Assembly (NCBI GenBank): GCA_946481275.1
Contig: CAMLMV010000023.1
Location: forward strand, 1-64,000
Direction: 5' to 3'
Length of the DNA stretch: 64,000 bases
Origin: an uncultured Massilia sp.
GTDB taxonomy: Bacteria; Pseudomonadota; Gammaproteobacteria; Burkholderiales; Burkholderiaceae
The stretch's first letter is position 1. The number at the start of each line of letters is the position of its first letter. The notes beneath the pieces are model-generated. The model was not told the DNA's origin and ran no database searches. It was given only the letters and a program-made list of their open reading frames with translations. Shown piece after piece: positions 53,655 through 62,359 of the stretch. The translations under genes were made by a program, and so were the position numbers.

Positions 53655-55060
53655 GCCGGCGCGCCGCCCGCCAGCCGCGCCATCAAGGCCGCGGTGGTGA
53701 CCGGCGCATCGTCGTCGGCAAACCGCAACGCGGCCTCGGTCACCCCGGTGCCGTCGATGTCGATGCGCGCGTACGTGGGAATGGCGCGCCGCCATGCTGC
53801 CAGGTTGCTGGCACCGAGGTCCGCGGCGAATGCGCGGAATGCCTGCAGGCCTGCCGCCTCGTCTTCGTCCCAGATCCCTTCGGGGATGCACATGACGTCG
53901 GCCCACGTGCCCGTGTTCAGGTACCATGCCTTGCGGCCGGTTCCCGGGTCGACAGGCACGCACTTCGGTAAATGCGTGTGACCGTACACGACGACATCGA
54001 ACCCTGCCTGCACGGCACGCCGGGCCGGCTTCAGATAGGTCTCCGCTTCATTGTCGACAGCGAACGCCTGCCGATGCAGGCGCCGCAGCTGCGCCAGCGA
54101 GCGGAACGCGGCAAACACGGCATCCAGGCGCGCGGCACGGATGTGCGCCGACACCGCGGCTACGCCCTTGCCCAGCGTGTCGCCCAGCGCGCCGATCTCC
54201 TGCCCTTCGCCACCGCGCCCGATCTTCTGCGCCGCCAGCCACACTGCGGCGTCGTCGTAACGGTCCGCGCTGATGTAGTTATTGTCGAGCGGTTCGCCGC
54301 TTTCCTCGTCAAAGTCGACCGCCTGGCTTGCGCGGAACTTGCCGAAAGCACTCCAGACCTGCTGCAAACCCACGCCACCCAGCGCGGCGGCAATGGGCAG
54401 CGCCGCTGCCGTTTCGGGTTTCAGCAGGTCGATGAAGGGATATTCCCGTTTCAGCGGGTTGATCACGTCGACGACCATGCGGCTGCCCGGCATGGCGGGG
54501 AACGCCGGACTGACTTCGCCATTGCGCGACAACTGCGACCGCACCCGGCGCAACGCATCGTGGGGCACGGCATTCCACGCATCGAAGCGGTTGCCGTGCT
54601 CGATCAGCAGCGGTCCCAGCGTGAACGCCTCGTTGTCGTAGATGAAGCGCACACGCGGCCCGGGCAGGCGCTCCATCAGCATCCGGCGCACACCGGGCAA
54701 CGACAGTTCGATATCGTGGTTGCCCAGCATGAGCGTCAGTGTCCCGCCCCGCTCGACGGTGAAGCGCGCCAGCGCATCCCAGACGATCGCCGTGCTGGCG
54801 AAGATGCGTGTGAGCTTTGCGCAGGCCGCGGCGGGATCGGCGGTGAAAGGAGCGAACGGGACTTCGGCGAGAAAGTCGACGATGTCGCCGGCGATGACGA
54901 GGTGGCTTTCCTGCTGCCTGGTTCCCTCCGGCAGGCGGTCGATGAACGCCGCAAGCAGCGCATGGGTACTTGGCGGACACATCTGAAAGGACGGCACGCC
55001 ATCGGTTGCCGGGGCTCCACCAAGATGCAAGTCGGAAATGACGTGAACCAGTTGACGCAT
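53651..55060 (-). CDS. Calcineurin-like metallophosphoesterase
   Basis: 469 residues, first gene of the operon. The metal-site motifs are complete: Asp10/His12 in VISDLHLGG, Asp59/Asp62 in IAGDIVDF, GNHD at 113-116 (LMLGNHDIELS) and VVVYGHTHLPK in the C-terminal third. Between the second and last blocks is an insertion of about 200 residues (NPLKREYPFIDLLKPETAAA to AFRSLAQLRRLHRQAF), much longer than in LpxH or UDP-sugar hydrolases, probably a helical cap. No signal peptide. It could cleave a nucleotide signal or a phosphodiester; the substrate cannot be inferred. Its stop overlaps the protease start. Confidence 0.85.
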   Translation of the reverse strand: MRQLVHVISDLHLGGAPATDGVPSFQMCPPSTHALLAAFIDRLPEGTRQQESHLVIAGDIVDFLAEVPFAPFTADPAAACAKLTRIFASTAIVWDALARFTVERGGTLTLMLGNHDIELSLPGVRRMLMERLPGPRVRFIYDNEAFTLGPLLIEHGNRFDAWNAVPHDALRRVRSQLSRNGEVSPAFPAMPGSRMVVDVINPLKREYPFIDLLKPETAAALPIAAALGGVGLQQVWSAFGKFRASQAVDFDEESGEPLDNNYISADRYDDAAVWLAAQKIGRGGEGQEIGALGDTLGKGVAAVSAHIRAARLDAVFAAFRSLAQLRRLHRQAFAVDNEAETYLKPARRAVQAGFDVVVYGHTHLPKCVPVDPGTGRKAWYLNTGTWADVMCIPEGIWDEDEAAGLQAFRAFAADLGASNLAAWRRAIPTYARIDIDGTGVTEAALRFADDDAPVTTAALMARLAGGAPA

Positions 55061-55120
55061 AGCCTCTCAGATATTCATCTGCAGCAAATAGTGACAAACT
55101 GACTATAAGTTATTTTTTTG

Positions 55121-55133
55121 CTTCACAGTGAAG
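55121..55133. promoter_or_regulatory. Palindrome before the conflict-like operon
   Basis: CTTCACAGTGAAG is a 13-base perfect palindrome (centre A), 61 bases before the first ATG of the operon (55060) and next to an A/T-rich stretch with TATAGT on the minus strand. It is a candidate operator overlapping the operon promoter, the -35 of which is not clear. Confidence 0.35.
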
Positions 55134-55180
55134 ATTGGCGAGAAAACAACACCGTGATGTCGGGCCTTCGCTATGCGAGA

Positions 55181-56959
55181 TTAATAACCGGCCGCTTTCC
55201 TCGCCTCCAACCAGGCCTCCATGTCCGCCACGGACAACGGCTTCGAAAAATAGTAACCCTGCGCCTCGTCGCATTCCCACTCCGCCAGCAAGGCGACGCC
55301 CTCTTCCGATTCGATGCCCTCGGCGACGACGCGGTAGCCGAGATCATGCGCCATGCCGATCATCGCGCGCACCAGCTTGCGGTCGCGTTCGCTCGTCGGC
55401 AAGTCCTTGATGAAGGCGCGGTCGATCTTGAGCACGCTGGCCGGCAGCTTCTGCAGATAGGCGAGGCTGCTGTAGCCGGTGCCGAAATCGTCGATCGCGA
55501 TCTCGATGCCCATGTCGCGCAGCGCGCACAGTTGCTCGATCACGCGGCCGTCGTCGCGCGCCAGGACGCTTTCGGTGAACTCCAGCTCGATCGCGCCGGG
55601 CGGCACGTCGTGCCGTGCCAGCAGGCGTGCGACGCCGGCCGCGAAATCCGGCTCCTCGAGGTTCGGCGCGGACACGTTGATCGACACCTTGAGGAAGTGC
55701 CCGGCGCGGCGCCAACGCGCGACCTGGGCCAGTGCCCGGTCCAGCACCCATTGCGTCAGCTCCTGGATGTGGGCCGTTTCCTCGACGAGCGGCACGAATT
55801 CCGCGGGCGGGACGGGGCCATGGTGCGGATGGCGCCAGCGCAGCAGCGCTTCGGCGCCGCGCGGCCGGCCGGCCAGGTCGACGCGCGGCTGGAACACCAG
55901 CGCCAGCTGGTCGTCCGCCCGCAGCGCCTCGGACAGGCTGCCCAGCAGCTGGAAGCGGCGCGCGTGGATGCGGTCGTGGTCGGGGTCGTAGCTGGCCGTC
56001 AGCACGCCGTCGTCGCGGGCGTCCTCGGCCGCGTTGTACAGGCGGCGCAGCACGTCGCGCGGCTTCACGTCGGCCGGCCTGAACGTATAGACGCCGATCG
56101 CCGGCACGGCGCGCACCGGGATGCCGTCGCAGTCGATCGGTTCGCGCAGGTGCAGGTCGAGCCGGCGCGCGGCCGCTTCCCACACGCTCGCGCACGTGGC
56201 GCTCAGCAGCACCGCGCAGCGGGTCGGGCCGATGTGGTACAGGCGCGTGTCCGCATCGAGGCAGCGGCGGATCGTTTCCGTCGAGCTGTGGATCAGGTTC
56301 TCGACGAAATTCGCACCGAGCACACGCATCCCCTGGCGCAACTGGCGCGCGGGCAGCAGCTCGATCAGCAGCGCCGTGTGTTCGGCGTCGGGCAGGCGTC
56401 CGCCGATGTCGTCCAGGTCGTCGATCAACTGGTATTCGTTCGGATGGCCGCTCACCGGGTGGATGCGGCCGATGCTGTTCTCCAGCTCGATCTGGCTCAT
56501 CACCATCTCCGCCAGGTCCGCCAGCAGCTCGGTCTCCTCGGCGCTGAAGGTACGCGGCCGGTTGTCGATCACGCACAGCGTGCCGAGGCTGTAGCCGGTG
56601 CGCGTGACCAGCGGCGCGCCCGCGTACGCGCGCATGCCGCCCTGCTGCACGATGTCGGTATGTCCGAACCGCTCGTCCGCGAGCAGGTCGGACACCGTGT
56701 ACACGCCGTCCGACTGGAAGGCCCAGTGGCATGGCGTCTGCTCGCGCGGCGCCTCCGTCAGGTCGAAACCGACCCGCGATTTGAAGAACTGGCGGTGGCG
56801 GTCGGACAGCGAGATCGACGAGACCGGCACCCGCAGCAGGCGGCTGGCCATGCGCGTGATGCGGTCGTAGGCTTCGTTCGGCGCGGTATCGAGCAGGCGG
56901 AGGTTGTGCAGCGCGGCCAGGCGCGCCTCTTCGTTGGCGGTGAGCGGGTGTCGTTCCAT
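55181..56959 (-). CDS. c-di-GMP phosphodiesterase with GAF, degenerate GGDEF and EAL domains
   Basis: 592 residues. A GAF domain lies at about 20-165 (MASRLLRVPVSSISLSDRHR, GTLCVIDNRPRTFSAEETEL). The GGDEF region (about 185-325) has lost the signature: the loop reads YHIGPTRCAVLL instead of RxGGDEF, so it cannot make c-di-GMP and may only bind GTP. The EAL domain (about 335-585) keeps all key residues: RGAEALLRW, KVSINVSAPNL, IELEFTESVL, IAIDDFGTGYSS, SVLKIDRAFI, VAEGIESEEG and QGYYFSKPL. It is therefore a likely active phosphodiesterase gated by the GAF domain. It stands alone, directly upstream of the conflict-like operon but separated by its own promoter. Confidence 0.92.
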   Translation of the reverse strand: MERHPLTANEEARLAALHNLRLLDTAPNEAYDRITRMASRLLRVPVSSISLSDRHRQFFKSRVGFDLTEAPREQTPCHWAFQSDGVYTVSDLLADERFGHTDIVQQGGMRAYAGAPLVTRTGYSLGTLCVIDNRPRTFSAEETELLADLAEMVMSQIELENSIGRIHPVSGHPNEYQLIDDLDDIGGRLPDAEHTALLIELLPARQLRQGMRVLGANFVENLIHSSTETIRRCLDADTRLYHIGPTRCAVLLSATCASVWEAAARRLDLHLREPIDCDGIPVRAVPAIGVYTFRPADVKPRDVLRRLYNAAEDARDDGVLTASYDPDHDRIHARRFQLLGSLSEALRADDQLALVFQPRVDLAGRPRGAEALLRWRHPHHGPVPPAEFVPLVEETAHIQELTQWVLDRALAQVARWRRAGHFLKVSINVSAPNLEEPDFAAGVARLLARHDVPPGAIELEFTESVLARDDGRVIEQLCALRDMGIEIAIDDFGTGYSSLAYLQKLPASVLKIDRAFIKDLPTSERDRKLVRAMIGMAHDLGYRVVAEGIESEEGVALLAEWECDEAQGYYFSKPLSVADMEAWLEARKAAGY

Positions 56960-57016
56960 CCGGGCACTGTAGCGCCCATCCGTTGTGATAGCAACAGCAA
57001 TATTGCCAGGTAGATA

Positions 57017-57103
57017 TTAGTCGCCGCGGTTGATGGGAAAGCAGAACGCGGCGATCACGAGCACGATGACCAGGAACCAGGTCACCCGATCCAGCCAGTC
57101 CAT
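57017..57103 (-). CDS. Possible 28-residue membrane peptide
   Basis: ATG at 57103 to TAA at 57017 encodes MDWLDRVTWFLVIVLVIAAF followed by CFPINRGD. It is one membrane helix flanked by charged ends, like several known small membrane proteins. It starts just past the terminator of the sulfate-binding-protein gene, and its ribosome site is weak, so it would need read-through or its own promoter. No family recognised. It could be chance, but the composition is unlike random GC-rich sequence. Confidence 0.4.
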   Translation of the reverse strand: MDWLDRVTWFLVIVLVIAAFCFPINRGD

Positions 57104-57126
57104 GATGGGTCCATAAAAAGAGGAAA

Positions 57127-57147
57127 GCCGGCGCGGCGAGCGCCGGC
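57127..57147 (-). terminator. Rho-independent terminator after sbp
   Basis: GCCGGCGC/GCGCCGGC is an 8-bp perfect stem with a 5-base loop, followed on the minus strand by TTTCCTCTTTTT. It lies 20 bases past the sbp stop. Confidence 0.8.
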
Positions 57148-57166
57148 GCAACGGGACCAGACTATC

Positions 57167-58171
57167 TTACTTGCCCGGCTGGTACAACTGGTCGAACGTG
57201 CCGCCATCCGCGAAGTGGGTCTTCTGCGCCTTGGTCCAGCCGCCGAACACGTCGTTGATGGTGAACAGGTTCACTTTCGGGAACTGCGCCGCGTATTTCT
57301 CGGCGACCTTGGAACTGATCGGGCGATAGTAGTTCTTCGCGATGATGTCCTGGCCTTCATCCGTGTACAGGAATTGCAGGTAGGCGTCCGCCACCTTGCG
57401 GGTGCCGCGCTTGTCGACGACCTTGTCGACGACGGCCACCGGCGGCTCGGCCAGGATGCTCACCTTCGGCGCGACGATTTCGAACTTGTCCGGACCCAGT
57501 TCCTTGATGGCCAGGATCGCTTCGTTTTCCCAGGCGATCAGCACGTCGCCGATGCCGCGTTCGACAAAGGTCGTCGTCGCGCCGCGGGCGCCGGAATCGA
57601 GCACCGGCACGTTCTTGAACAGCTTGGCCACGTAGTCGCGCGCCTTCGCTTCATTGCCGCCCGGCTGTTTCAAGGCATTGCCCCAGGCCGCCAGATAGTT
57701 CCAACGTGCGCCGCCGGACGTCTTCGGATTCGGCGTGATGACTTGCACGCCCGGCTTGATCAGGTCGCTCCAGTCGTGGATGCCTTTCGGGTTGCCCTTG
57801 CGGACCAGGAACACGATGGTGGAGTTGTACGGCGAGCTGTTGTGCTGAAGGCGCTTCTGCCAATCCTTGGCGATCAGGCCGCGCTCGGCGATCTCGTCGA
57901 TGTCCCATGCGAGGGCCAGGGTGACGACGTCCGCCTGCAGGCCGTCGATCACGGAGCGGGCCTGCTTGCCCGAACCGCCGTGCGACGCCTTGAAGGTGAC
58001 GTTGTCGCCGGTCTGGGCCTTGTACCTGGCGGCGAAGGCTTTACCGACGTCCTGGTACAGCTCGCGCGTCGGGTCGTACGACACGTTCAGGAGAGTGATG
58101 TCGGCGGCATGCACGGTCGGGGCGATCAGTGCGACAGCCACGGTGGCCTGGATCAGTTTTTTTAACAGCAT
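57167..58171 (-). CDS. sbp: Sulfate ABC transporter periplasmic binding protein
   Basis: 334 residues, the normal size. The signal peptide is [22 protein letters not shown]. The sulfate-binding family signatures are present: [15 protein letters not shown] near the N-terminus, [33 protein letters not shown] and [19 protein letters not shown]. It delivers sulfate (or thiosulfate) to a CysTWA-type importer, whose genes are not in this window. It diverges from the flagellin gene over 304 bases. Regulation by CysB is usual for this gene, but no CysB site could be assigned. Confidence 0.95.
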   Translation of the reverse strand: MLLKKLIQATVAVALIAPTVHAADITLLNVSYDPTRELYQDVGKAFAARYKAQTGDNVTFKASHGGSGKQARSVIDGLQADVVTLALAWDIDEIAERGLIAKDWQKRLQHNSSPYNSTIVFLVRKGNPKGIHDWSDLIKPGVQVITPNPKTSGGARWNYLAAWGNALKQPGGNEAKARDYVAKLFKNVPVLDSGARGATTTFVERGIGDVLIAWENEAILAIKELGPDKFEIVAPKVSILAEPPVAVVDKVVDKRGTRKVADAYLQFLYTDEGQDIIAKNYYRPISSKVAEKYAAQFPKVNLFTINDVFGGWTKAQKTHFADGGTFDQLYQPGK

Positions 58172-58353
58172 ATTGGTTGGCTCTCACGAAGTTCTGGAAG
58201 CCACAGGTTAAGCATGCCGTTGCAAAATACGAACGAATACTTTCGGCCATGGTTATCCGGTTTCTTCATAACGACGCAGCCTGCAGGCAAACGGACGACA
58301 TCGCGCCAGGCTGCCATAAGTACAACAGTCAAAATGGCAATTCAAAGGCTCCC

Positions 58354-58373
58354 AAAAAAAAATTAAAAAATTT
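58354..58373. other. A/T tract in the sbp-flagellin intergenic region
   Basis: An A-rich tract of about 20 bases (CCCAAAAAAAAATTAAAAAA begins at 58351) lies 103-122 bases before the flagellin ATG. It could be an UP element. The intergenic region 58172-58475 shows no clear sigma28 or sigma54 promoter and no gene. Confidence 0.3.
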
Positions 58374-58475
58374 CCGTCCGGCATTTAATGACCTCGACTA
58401 AATGGTCGTCCTGTACTTGTGAGAGCGCGAGATGCGCAACCTCCCAACAGTATCCAAGCCATTAGGAGCCATATC

Positions 58476-59306
58476 ATGCTGAGCCTTCACACCAACGCCG
58501 CTTCGCTTTCCGCACAAAATTCCCTGAGCCGCACCCAGAGCTCGCTGTCGACCTCGATGACCCGCCTGTCGACCGGCTACCGTATCAACTCGGCAATGGA
58601 CGACGCTGCAGGCCTGCAGATCGCCACCCGCCTGAAAGCACAGACCAGCGGCATGGCCGTGGCAATGCGCAACACCCAGAACTCGACCTCGATGCTGCAG
58701 ACCGCCGGCGGCGCGCTGACCGAAGTCACGAACATGATGGTCCGCATGAAGGACCTGGCAACCCAGGCTGCCGACCAGTCGTCGAGCGCAACCGACCAGG
58801 CCGCACTGCAGTCGGAATACGCCAGCCTGTCGAGCGAACTGACCAACGTCGTCAACAACACCACGTTCGGTGGCCAGAACCTGTTTGCCGCCGGCGGCAC
58901 CCTGACCGCTGCGATGAACTTCCAGATCGGCGCCTCGGCATCGGAAACGATGGCGATCGACGTCTCGAGCGCGAACGGCACCTTCACCGGTGACGTGGGC
59001 ACCCTGGCTGGCCTCACCCTCGTCGGCGGCGCATCCGGTGCCATCACCGCACTGACCACCGCCATCGACAACGTCGGCACGCTGAACTCGCAACTGGGCG
59101 CCGCTGCCAACCGTCTGGACCACGTCTACAACAACCTGTCGAACATCAGCACCAACGTGCAGAACGCAACCGGCCGCATCATGGACGTCGACTTCGCGAC
59201 CGAATCGTCGAGCATGACCTCGAACCAGATGCTGATGCAAGCTGGTACCGCCATGCTGAAGCAGACCAACAGCATGTCGTCGATGGTCATGTCCCTGCTG
59301 CAGTAA
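58476..59306 (+). CDS. fliC: Flagellin
   Basis: 276 residues from the ATG at 58476, behind AGGAG. The N-terminal D0/D1 part (SLHTNAASLSAQNSLSRTQS, MTRLSTGYRINSAMDDAAGL) and the C-terminal D1/D0 part (NLSNISTNVQNATGRIMDVD, SMLKQTNSMSSMVMSLLQ-like tail) are those of flagellin, with a short variable centre (GTFTGDVGTLAGLTLVGGAS). The small size means D2/D3 are absent, as in other short betaproteobacterial flagellins. It is exported by the type III flagellar apparatus. Terminated by the hairpin at 59355. Confidence 0.95.
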   Translation: MLSLHTNAASLSAQNSLSRTQSSLSTSMTRLSTGYRINSAMDDAAGLQIATRLKAQTSGMAVAMRNTQNSTSMLQTAGGALTEVTNMMVRMKDLATQAADQSSSATDQAALQSEYASLSSELTNVVNNTTFGGQNLFAAGGTLTAAMNFQIGASASETMAIDVSSANGTFTGDVGTLAGLTLVGGASGAITALTTAIDNVGTLNSQLGAAANRLDHVYNNLSNISTNVQNATGRIMDVDFATESSSMTSNQMLMQAGTAMLKQTNSMSSMVMSLLQ

Positions 59307-59354
59307 TCGCAGGGCCAGCGATGGCCACCCCGGGCTAGTCCAGCCGGAATCCGT

Positions 59355-59381
59355 AAAAGGCCAGCCACGAGCTGGCCTTTT
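59355..59381 (+). terminator. Rho-independent terminator after flagellin
   Basis: A perfect 11-bp stem AAAAGGCCAGC/GCTGGCCTTTT with a CACGA loop ends in a T run. It lies 49 bases past the flagellin stop. Confidence 0.9.
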
Positions 59382-59401
59382 CACTTTACACTGCCGAGAT
59401 C

Positions 59402-60262
59402 ATGGCCAGTCTATCCATCCCCGTTGTTTCGTCTCCCGTCGTCCCGGCAAGCGCGCCCGGTGCCCTGCCCGCGCAGCCGGTCGGCGCGGTCGCGGCCGCC
59501 GTCCCGGTCGCCTTGCTGCAGGCCGAGCTCGAGGCGCTCCCGTTGCCGCTGCCCTCCGCGCAGCCAGCGCCCGTGCTGCCCGCGGGCGACGCCCTGCCGG
59601 ATGCCGCCGCGATGCGGCCCGACCAGGTCGTGATGGCGCGCCAGCTCACCTGGCCGAGCCCGGACGGGGGCGCGCTCGCCGCGTCCTGGCGCGTGATGGT
59701 GCGCAGCTACGGCACCCAGCTCGTCGCGCGCGCGGTCCAGGCGTCGCAGCAACAGCGCGGCCAGTCGCTGCCCGGTGCGCTGCTGCAGAGCGGCGTGGAT
59801 GCGCGCGTGCTGCGCCAGGCCGATCTCGCGACCCTGCCGCCCGATGCCTGGCGTTTCACCGTGCACGCGGGCGGACCGCAGGCCCAGCACCTGCGCGTGA
59901 TCGGGGAAGAGGAACAATCGCAAAAGCCGCAGCGCCGCCGGCGCCGTGCCGCGCTGCGCCTGGAACTGGTCCTGGCCGACGGCACCGTCATCACGGTGCA
60001 GGCGGAGCCGCTCGCCGACGGCGTCATGCTGGAATTGTGCACGCCCGATCCGGGCACCCTGCTGCACCTGCGCGCCCTGCAGCCCCAGCTGGAAGAAGCC
60101 GTGCGCCGTTCGGGCCTGCGCGTGCTGGGCTGGACGTGGAGCGACCGCCTGCCGGAAGGCCGGGTGCACGCGCGCCTGCCGTCGACCGAGGCGGCGGCCG
60201 CCCTCAGCCTGCCCGTGTTCCGCGCGATGGCGGAACTGGCGCTGCTGCTTCCCGCAGCCTGA
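59402..60262 (+). CDS. FliK-like flagellar protein (hook-length control type), tentative
   Basis: 286 residues. The first 65 are Pro/Ala-rich and disordered (PVVSSPVVPASAPGALPAQP), as in FliK N-termini. The C-terminal third has an ELVLADGTVITVQAEPLADG and VMLELCTPDPGTLLHLRALQ pattern followed by LEEAVRRSGLRVLGWTW, which resembles the compact C-terminal FliK domain (a strand pair, then L-x-L...L-x-x-L...G-L). A basic RRRRRR stretch lies in the middle. It is convergent with flhA. The usual fliK place is elsewhere in a flagellar cluster, so this could be a second FliK-like protein or an unrelated flagellar-locus protein. The start at 59402 has no strong ribosome site. Confidence 0.5.
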   Translation: MASLSIPVVSSPVVPASAPGALPAQPVGAVAAAVPVALLQAELEALPLPLPSAQPAPVLPAGDALPDAAAMRPDQVVMARQLTWPSPDGGALAASWRVMVRSYGTQLVARAVQASQQQRGQSLPGALLQSGVDARVLRQADLATLPPDAWRFTVHAGGPQAQHLRVIGEEEQSQKPQRRRRRAALRLELVLADGTVITVQAEPLADGVMLELCTPDPGTLLHLRALQPQLEEAVRRSGLRVLGWTWSDRLPEGRVHARLPSTEAAAALSLPVFRAMAELALLLPAA

Positions 60263-62359
60263 TTAACCCACCGTCCCGATGATCGAGACCTCCCGGTTCT
60301 CGGGAATCTCGTTATACGACAGCACGTGCAGCCCCGGCGCGAACAGGCGCGCGTAGCGGGCCAGCAACGGGCGGATCTGCGGCAGCACCAGGAGCAGCGG
60401 CGGCGTATGCTGCTGCTTCATCTGCTCGCGCGCCACCGGCATGTTCAGCTGCAGTTGCTGCAGCAGCTGCGGATCGATCGGATAGTTGTCCAGCACGACC
60501 TTGCCGCCGCCGTTCTGGCGCGCCTGGTTCAGGGAACCGAGCAGCATGTTTTCCAGCTCGCCCGACAGGTTAAACGCGGGCATGTCCTTCTTCTTGCCGT
60601 ACAGGCTAGAGACGATCTGGCGGCGCAGCGCGCAGCGCACCTCGGCCGCGAGCAGGATCGGATCCTTCGTCGTTTCCGAGCTGTCCACCAGGGTGGTCGC
60701 GATCACGACGATGTCCTTCAGCGACACGTTCTCGGCCAGCAGCACGCGGAACACGCGCAAGAGCTGCGTGTGCGTGAGCGCCTTGTCCAGCGCGCCGGCC
60801 AGCTTCGGCGACAGCGCGGTCAGGCGTTCCATCAGCGCGGGCACGTCTTCGTGGCGGAACAGTTCCGCCATGTAGTCGCGCGCGACCTTGGACGTGTGCG
60901 TGGCGATCGCGCTCGGCACCTCGACGACCTGGTAGCCCTGCCCCAGCGCGTGCGCCTTCTGCTCCGGATCGATCCACGTGACGGCCATGCCGAACGCCGG
61001 CTCGATGCCGGGGATGCCGTCGATCTCGCCGTACACGTTCGGTGACGGGATCGCCATCAGGCATTCCGCCACGACCTCGCCCTCGGCCACGACGGTGCCG
61101 TTGATCGCGATCGCGTACTGGTTCGGGCGCAGGGTCAGGTCGTCGCGCACGGCGATCGGGGGCAGCAGGAGGCCCATCTGCTCGGAGAGGCTCTGGCGCA
61201 CGCCCTTGATCCGCTTCGGCAGGACTTCGCCCTGCGCCTTGTCGACCAGGTGCACGAGCTTGTAGCCGACCGTGATCGCGATCGGCTGCACGACCGGCAG
61301 CTGCTGCCAGTCGAGTTCCGGCACGCGGTCTTCGCGCAGCGCGGCCTCGATGGCGGCCACATTCGATTCGTCCGGCGGGGCCACCTGCTCGCGCGCCAGC
61401 TTCCAGCCGACGTAGCCGATGGCGGCCGCGAACACCATGAAGAACAGCGACGGCATGCCCGGCACCATGGCCAGGATCAGCATCACGCCGGCGGCCGAAT
61501 ACAGGACGCTCGGATTGGCCAGCAGCTGGCCGCCGACCTGCTGTTCGAAGTCGCCCGAATCGCTGATGCGGGTGACGAGAATCGCCGCGGCGGCCGACAG
61601 CAGCAGCGCCGGCACCTGCGCCACGAGGCCGTCGCCGATGGTCAGCAGCGCATACTGGCGGAACGCGTCGCCGAACGACAGGTCGTGCATCAGCGCGCCG
61701 ATCGCGACGCCGCCGATCATGTTGATGAGCAGGATGAGGATCGACGCGATCGCATCGCCGCGCACGAACTTGGAGGCGCCGTCCATCGCGCCGTAGAAGT
61801 CCGCTTCCGCCGCCACTTCCTTGCGGCGCAACTGCGCCTTTTCCTGGTTGATCAGGCCCGCGTTCAGGTCGGCGTCGATCGCCATCTGCTTGCCGGGCAG
61901 CGCATCCAGCGTGAAGCGCGCGGACACTTCCGAGATACGTTCCGAACCCTTCGTCACGACGACGAAGTTGATGATCATGAGGATCACGAAGACGACGATA
62001 CCGACGACGAAGTTGCCGCCGATGACGACGTTGCCGAAGGCCTCGATCACGTGGCCGGCGGCGTTCGTGCCCTCGTGGCCGTGCAGCAGCACGACGCGCG
62101 TGGAGGCGACGTTCAGCGCGAGGCGCAGCAGGGTGGTGCCGAGGATGACGGTCGGGAAGACCGAGAAGTCCAGCGGCCGCCTGGTCGAGACGGACGTCAG
62201 GATCACGATCAGCGCCAGCACGATGTTGAACGTGAACAGCACGTCCAGCACCACGGGCGCCAGCGGCAGCATGATCATCGCCAGGAGCGTCAGCAGGAAC
62301 GCCGGCGTGGCGACCTTCTGGCGGCGCACCTCGAGCATCAAGCTGTTCAGGAAATTCAT
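60263..62359 (-). CDS. flhA: Flagellar biosynthesis protein FlhA
   Basis: 698 residues, the usual size. Eight membrane helices fill the first 330 residues (PAFLLTLLAMIMLPLAPVVL, FTFNIVLALIVILTS, VVGIVVFVILMIINFVVV). The FHIPEP family signature LDALPGKQMAIDADLNAGLI follows helix 3. The cytoplasmic C-terminal domain (PELDWQQLPVVQPIAITVGY, REDVPALMERLTALSP-type helices) binds export substrates and chaperones. It is the export gate of the flagellar type III system. Start overlaps the flhB stop (ATGA). Confidence 0.97.
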   Translation of the reverse strand: MNFLNSLMLEVRRQKVATPAFLLTLLAMIMLPLAPVVLDVLFTFNIVLALIVILTSVSTRRPLDFSVFPTVILGTTLLRLALNVASTRVVLLHGHEGTNAAGHVIEAFGNVVIGGNFVVGIVVFVILMIINFVVVTKGSERISEVSARFTLDALPGKQMAIDADLNAGLINQEKAQLRRKEVAAEADFYGAMDGASKFVRGDAIASILILLINMIGGVAIGALMHDLSFGDAFRQYALLTIGDGLVAQVPALLLSAAAAILVTRISDSGDFEQQVGGQLLANPSVLYSAAGVMLILAMVPGMPSLFFMVFAAAIGYVGWKLAREQVAPPDESNVAAIEAALREDRVPELDWQQLPVVQPIAITVGYKLVHLVDKAQGEVLPKRIKGVRQSLSEQMGLLLPPIAVRDDLTLRPNQYAIAINGTVVAEGEVVAECLMAIPSPNVYGEIDGIPGIEPAFGMAVTWIDPEQKAHALGQGYQVVEVPSAIATHTSKVARDYMAELFRHEDVPALMERLTALSPKLAGALDKALTHTQLLRVFRVLLAENVSLKDIVVIATTLVDSSETTKDPILLAAEVRCALRRQIVSSLYGKKKDMPAFNLSGELENMLLGSLNQARQNGGGKVVLDNYPIDPQLLQQLQLNMPVAREQMKQQHTPPLLLVLPQIRPLLARYARLFAPGLHVLSYNEIPENREVSIIGTVG

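Noticed and set aside
58172..58475. Search for a sigma28 or sigma54 promoter before flagellin
   Set aside because: No stretch matches either consensus well; the AT-rich tract was recorded only as a possible UP element.
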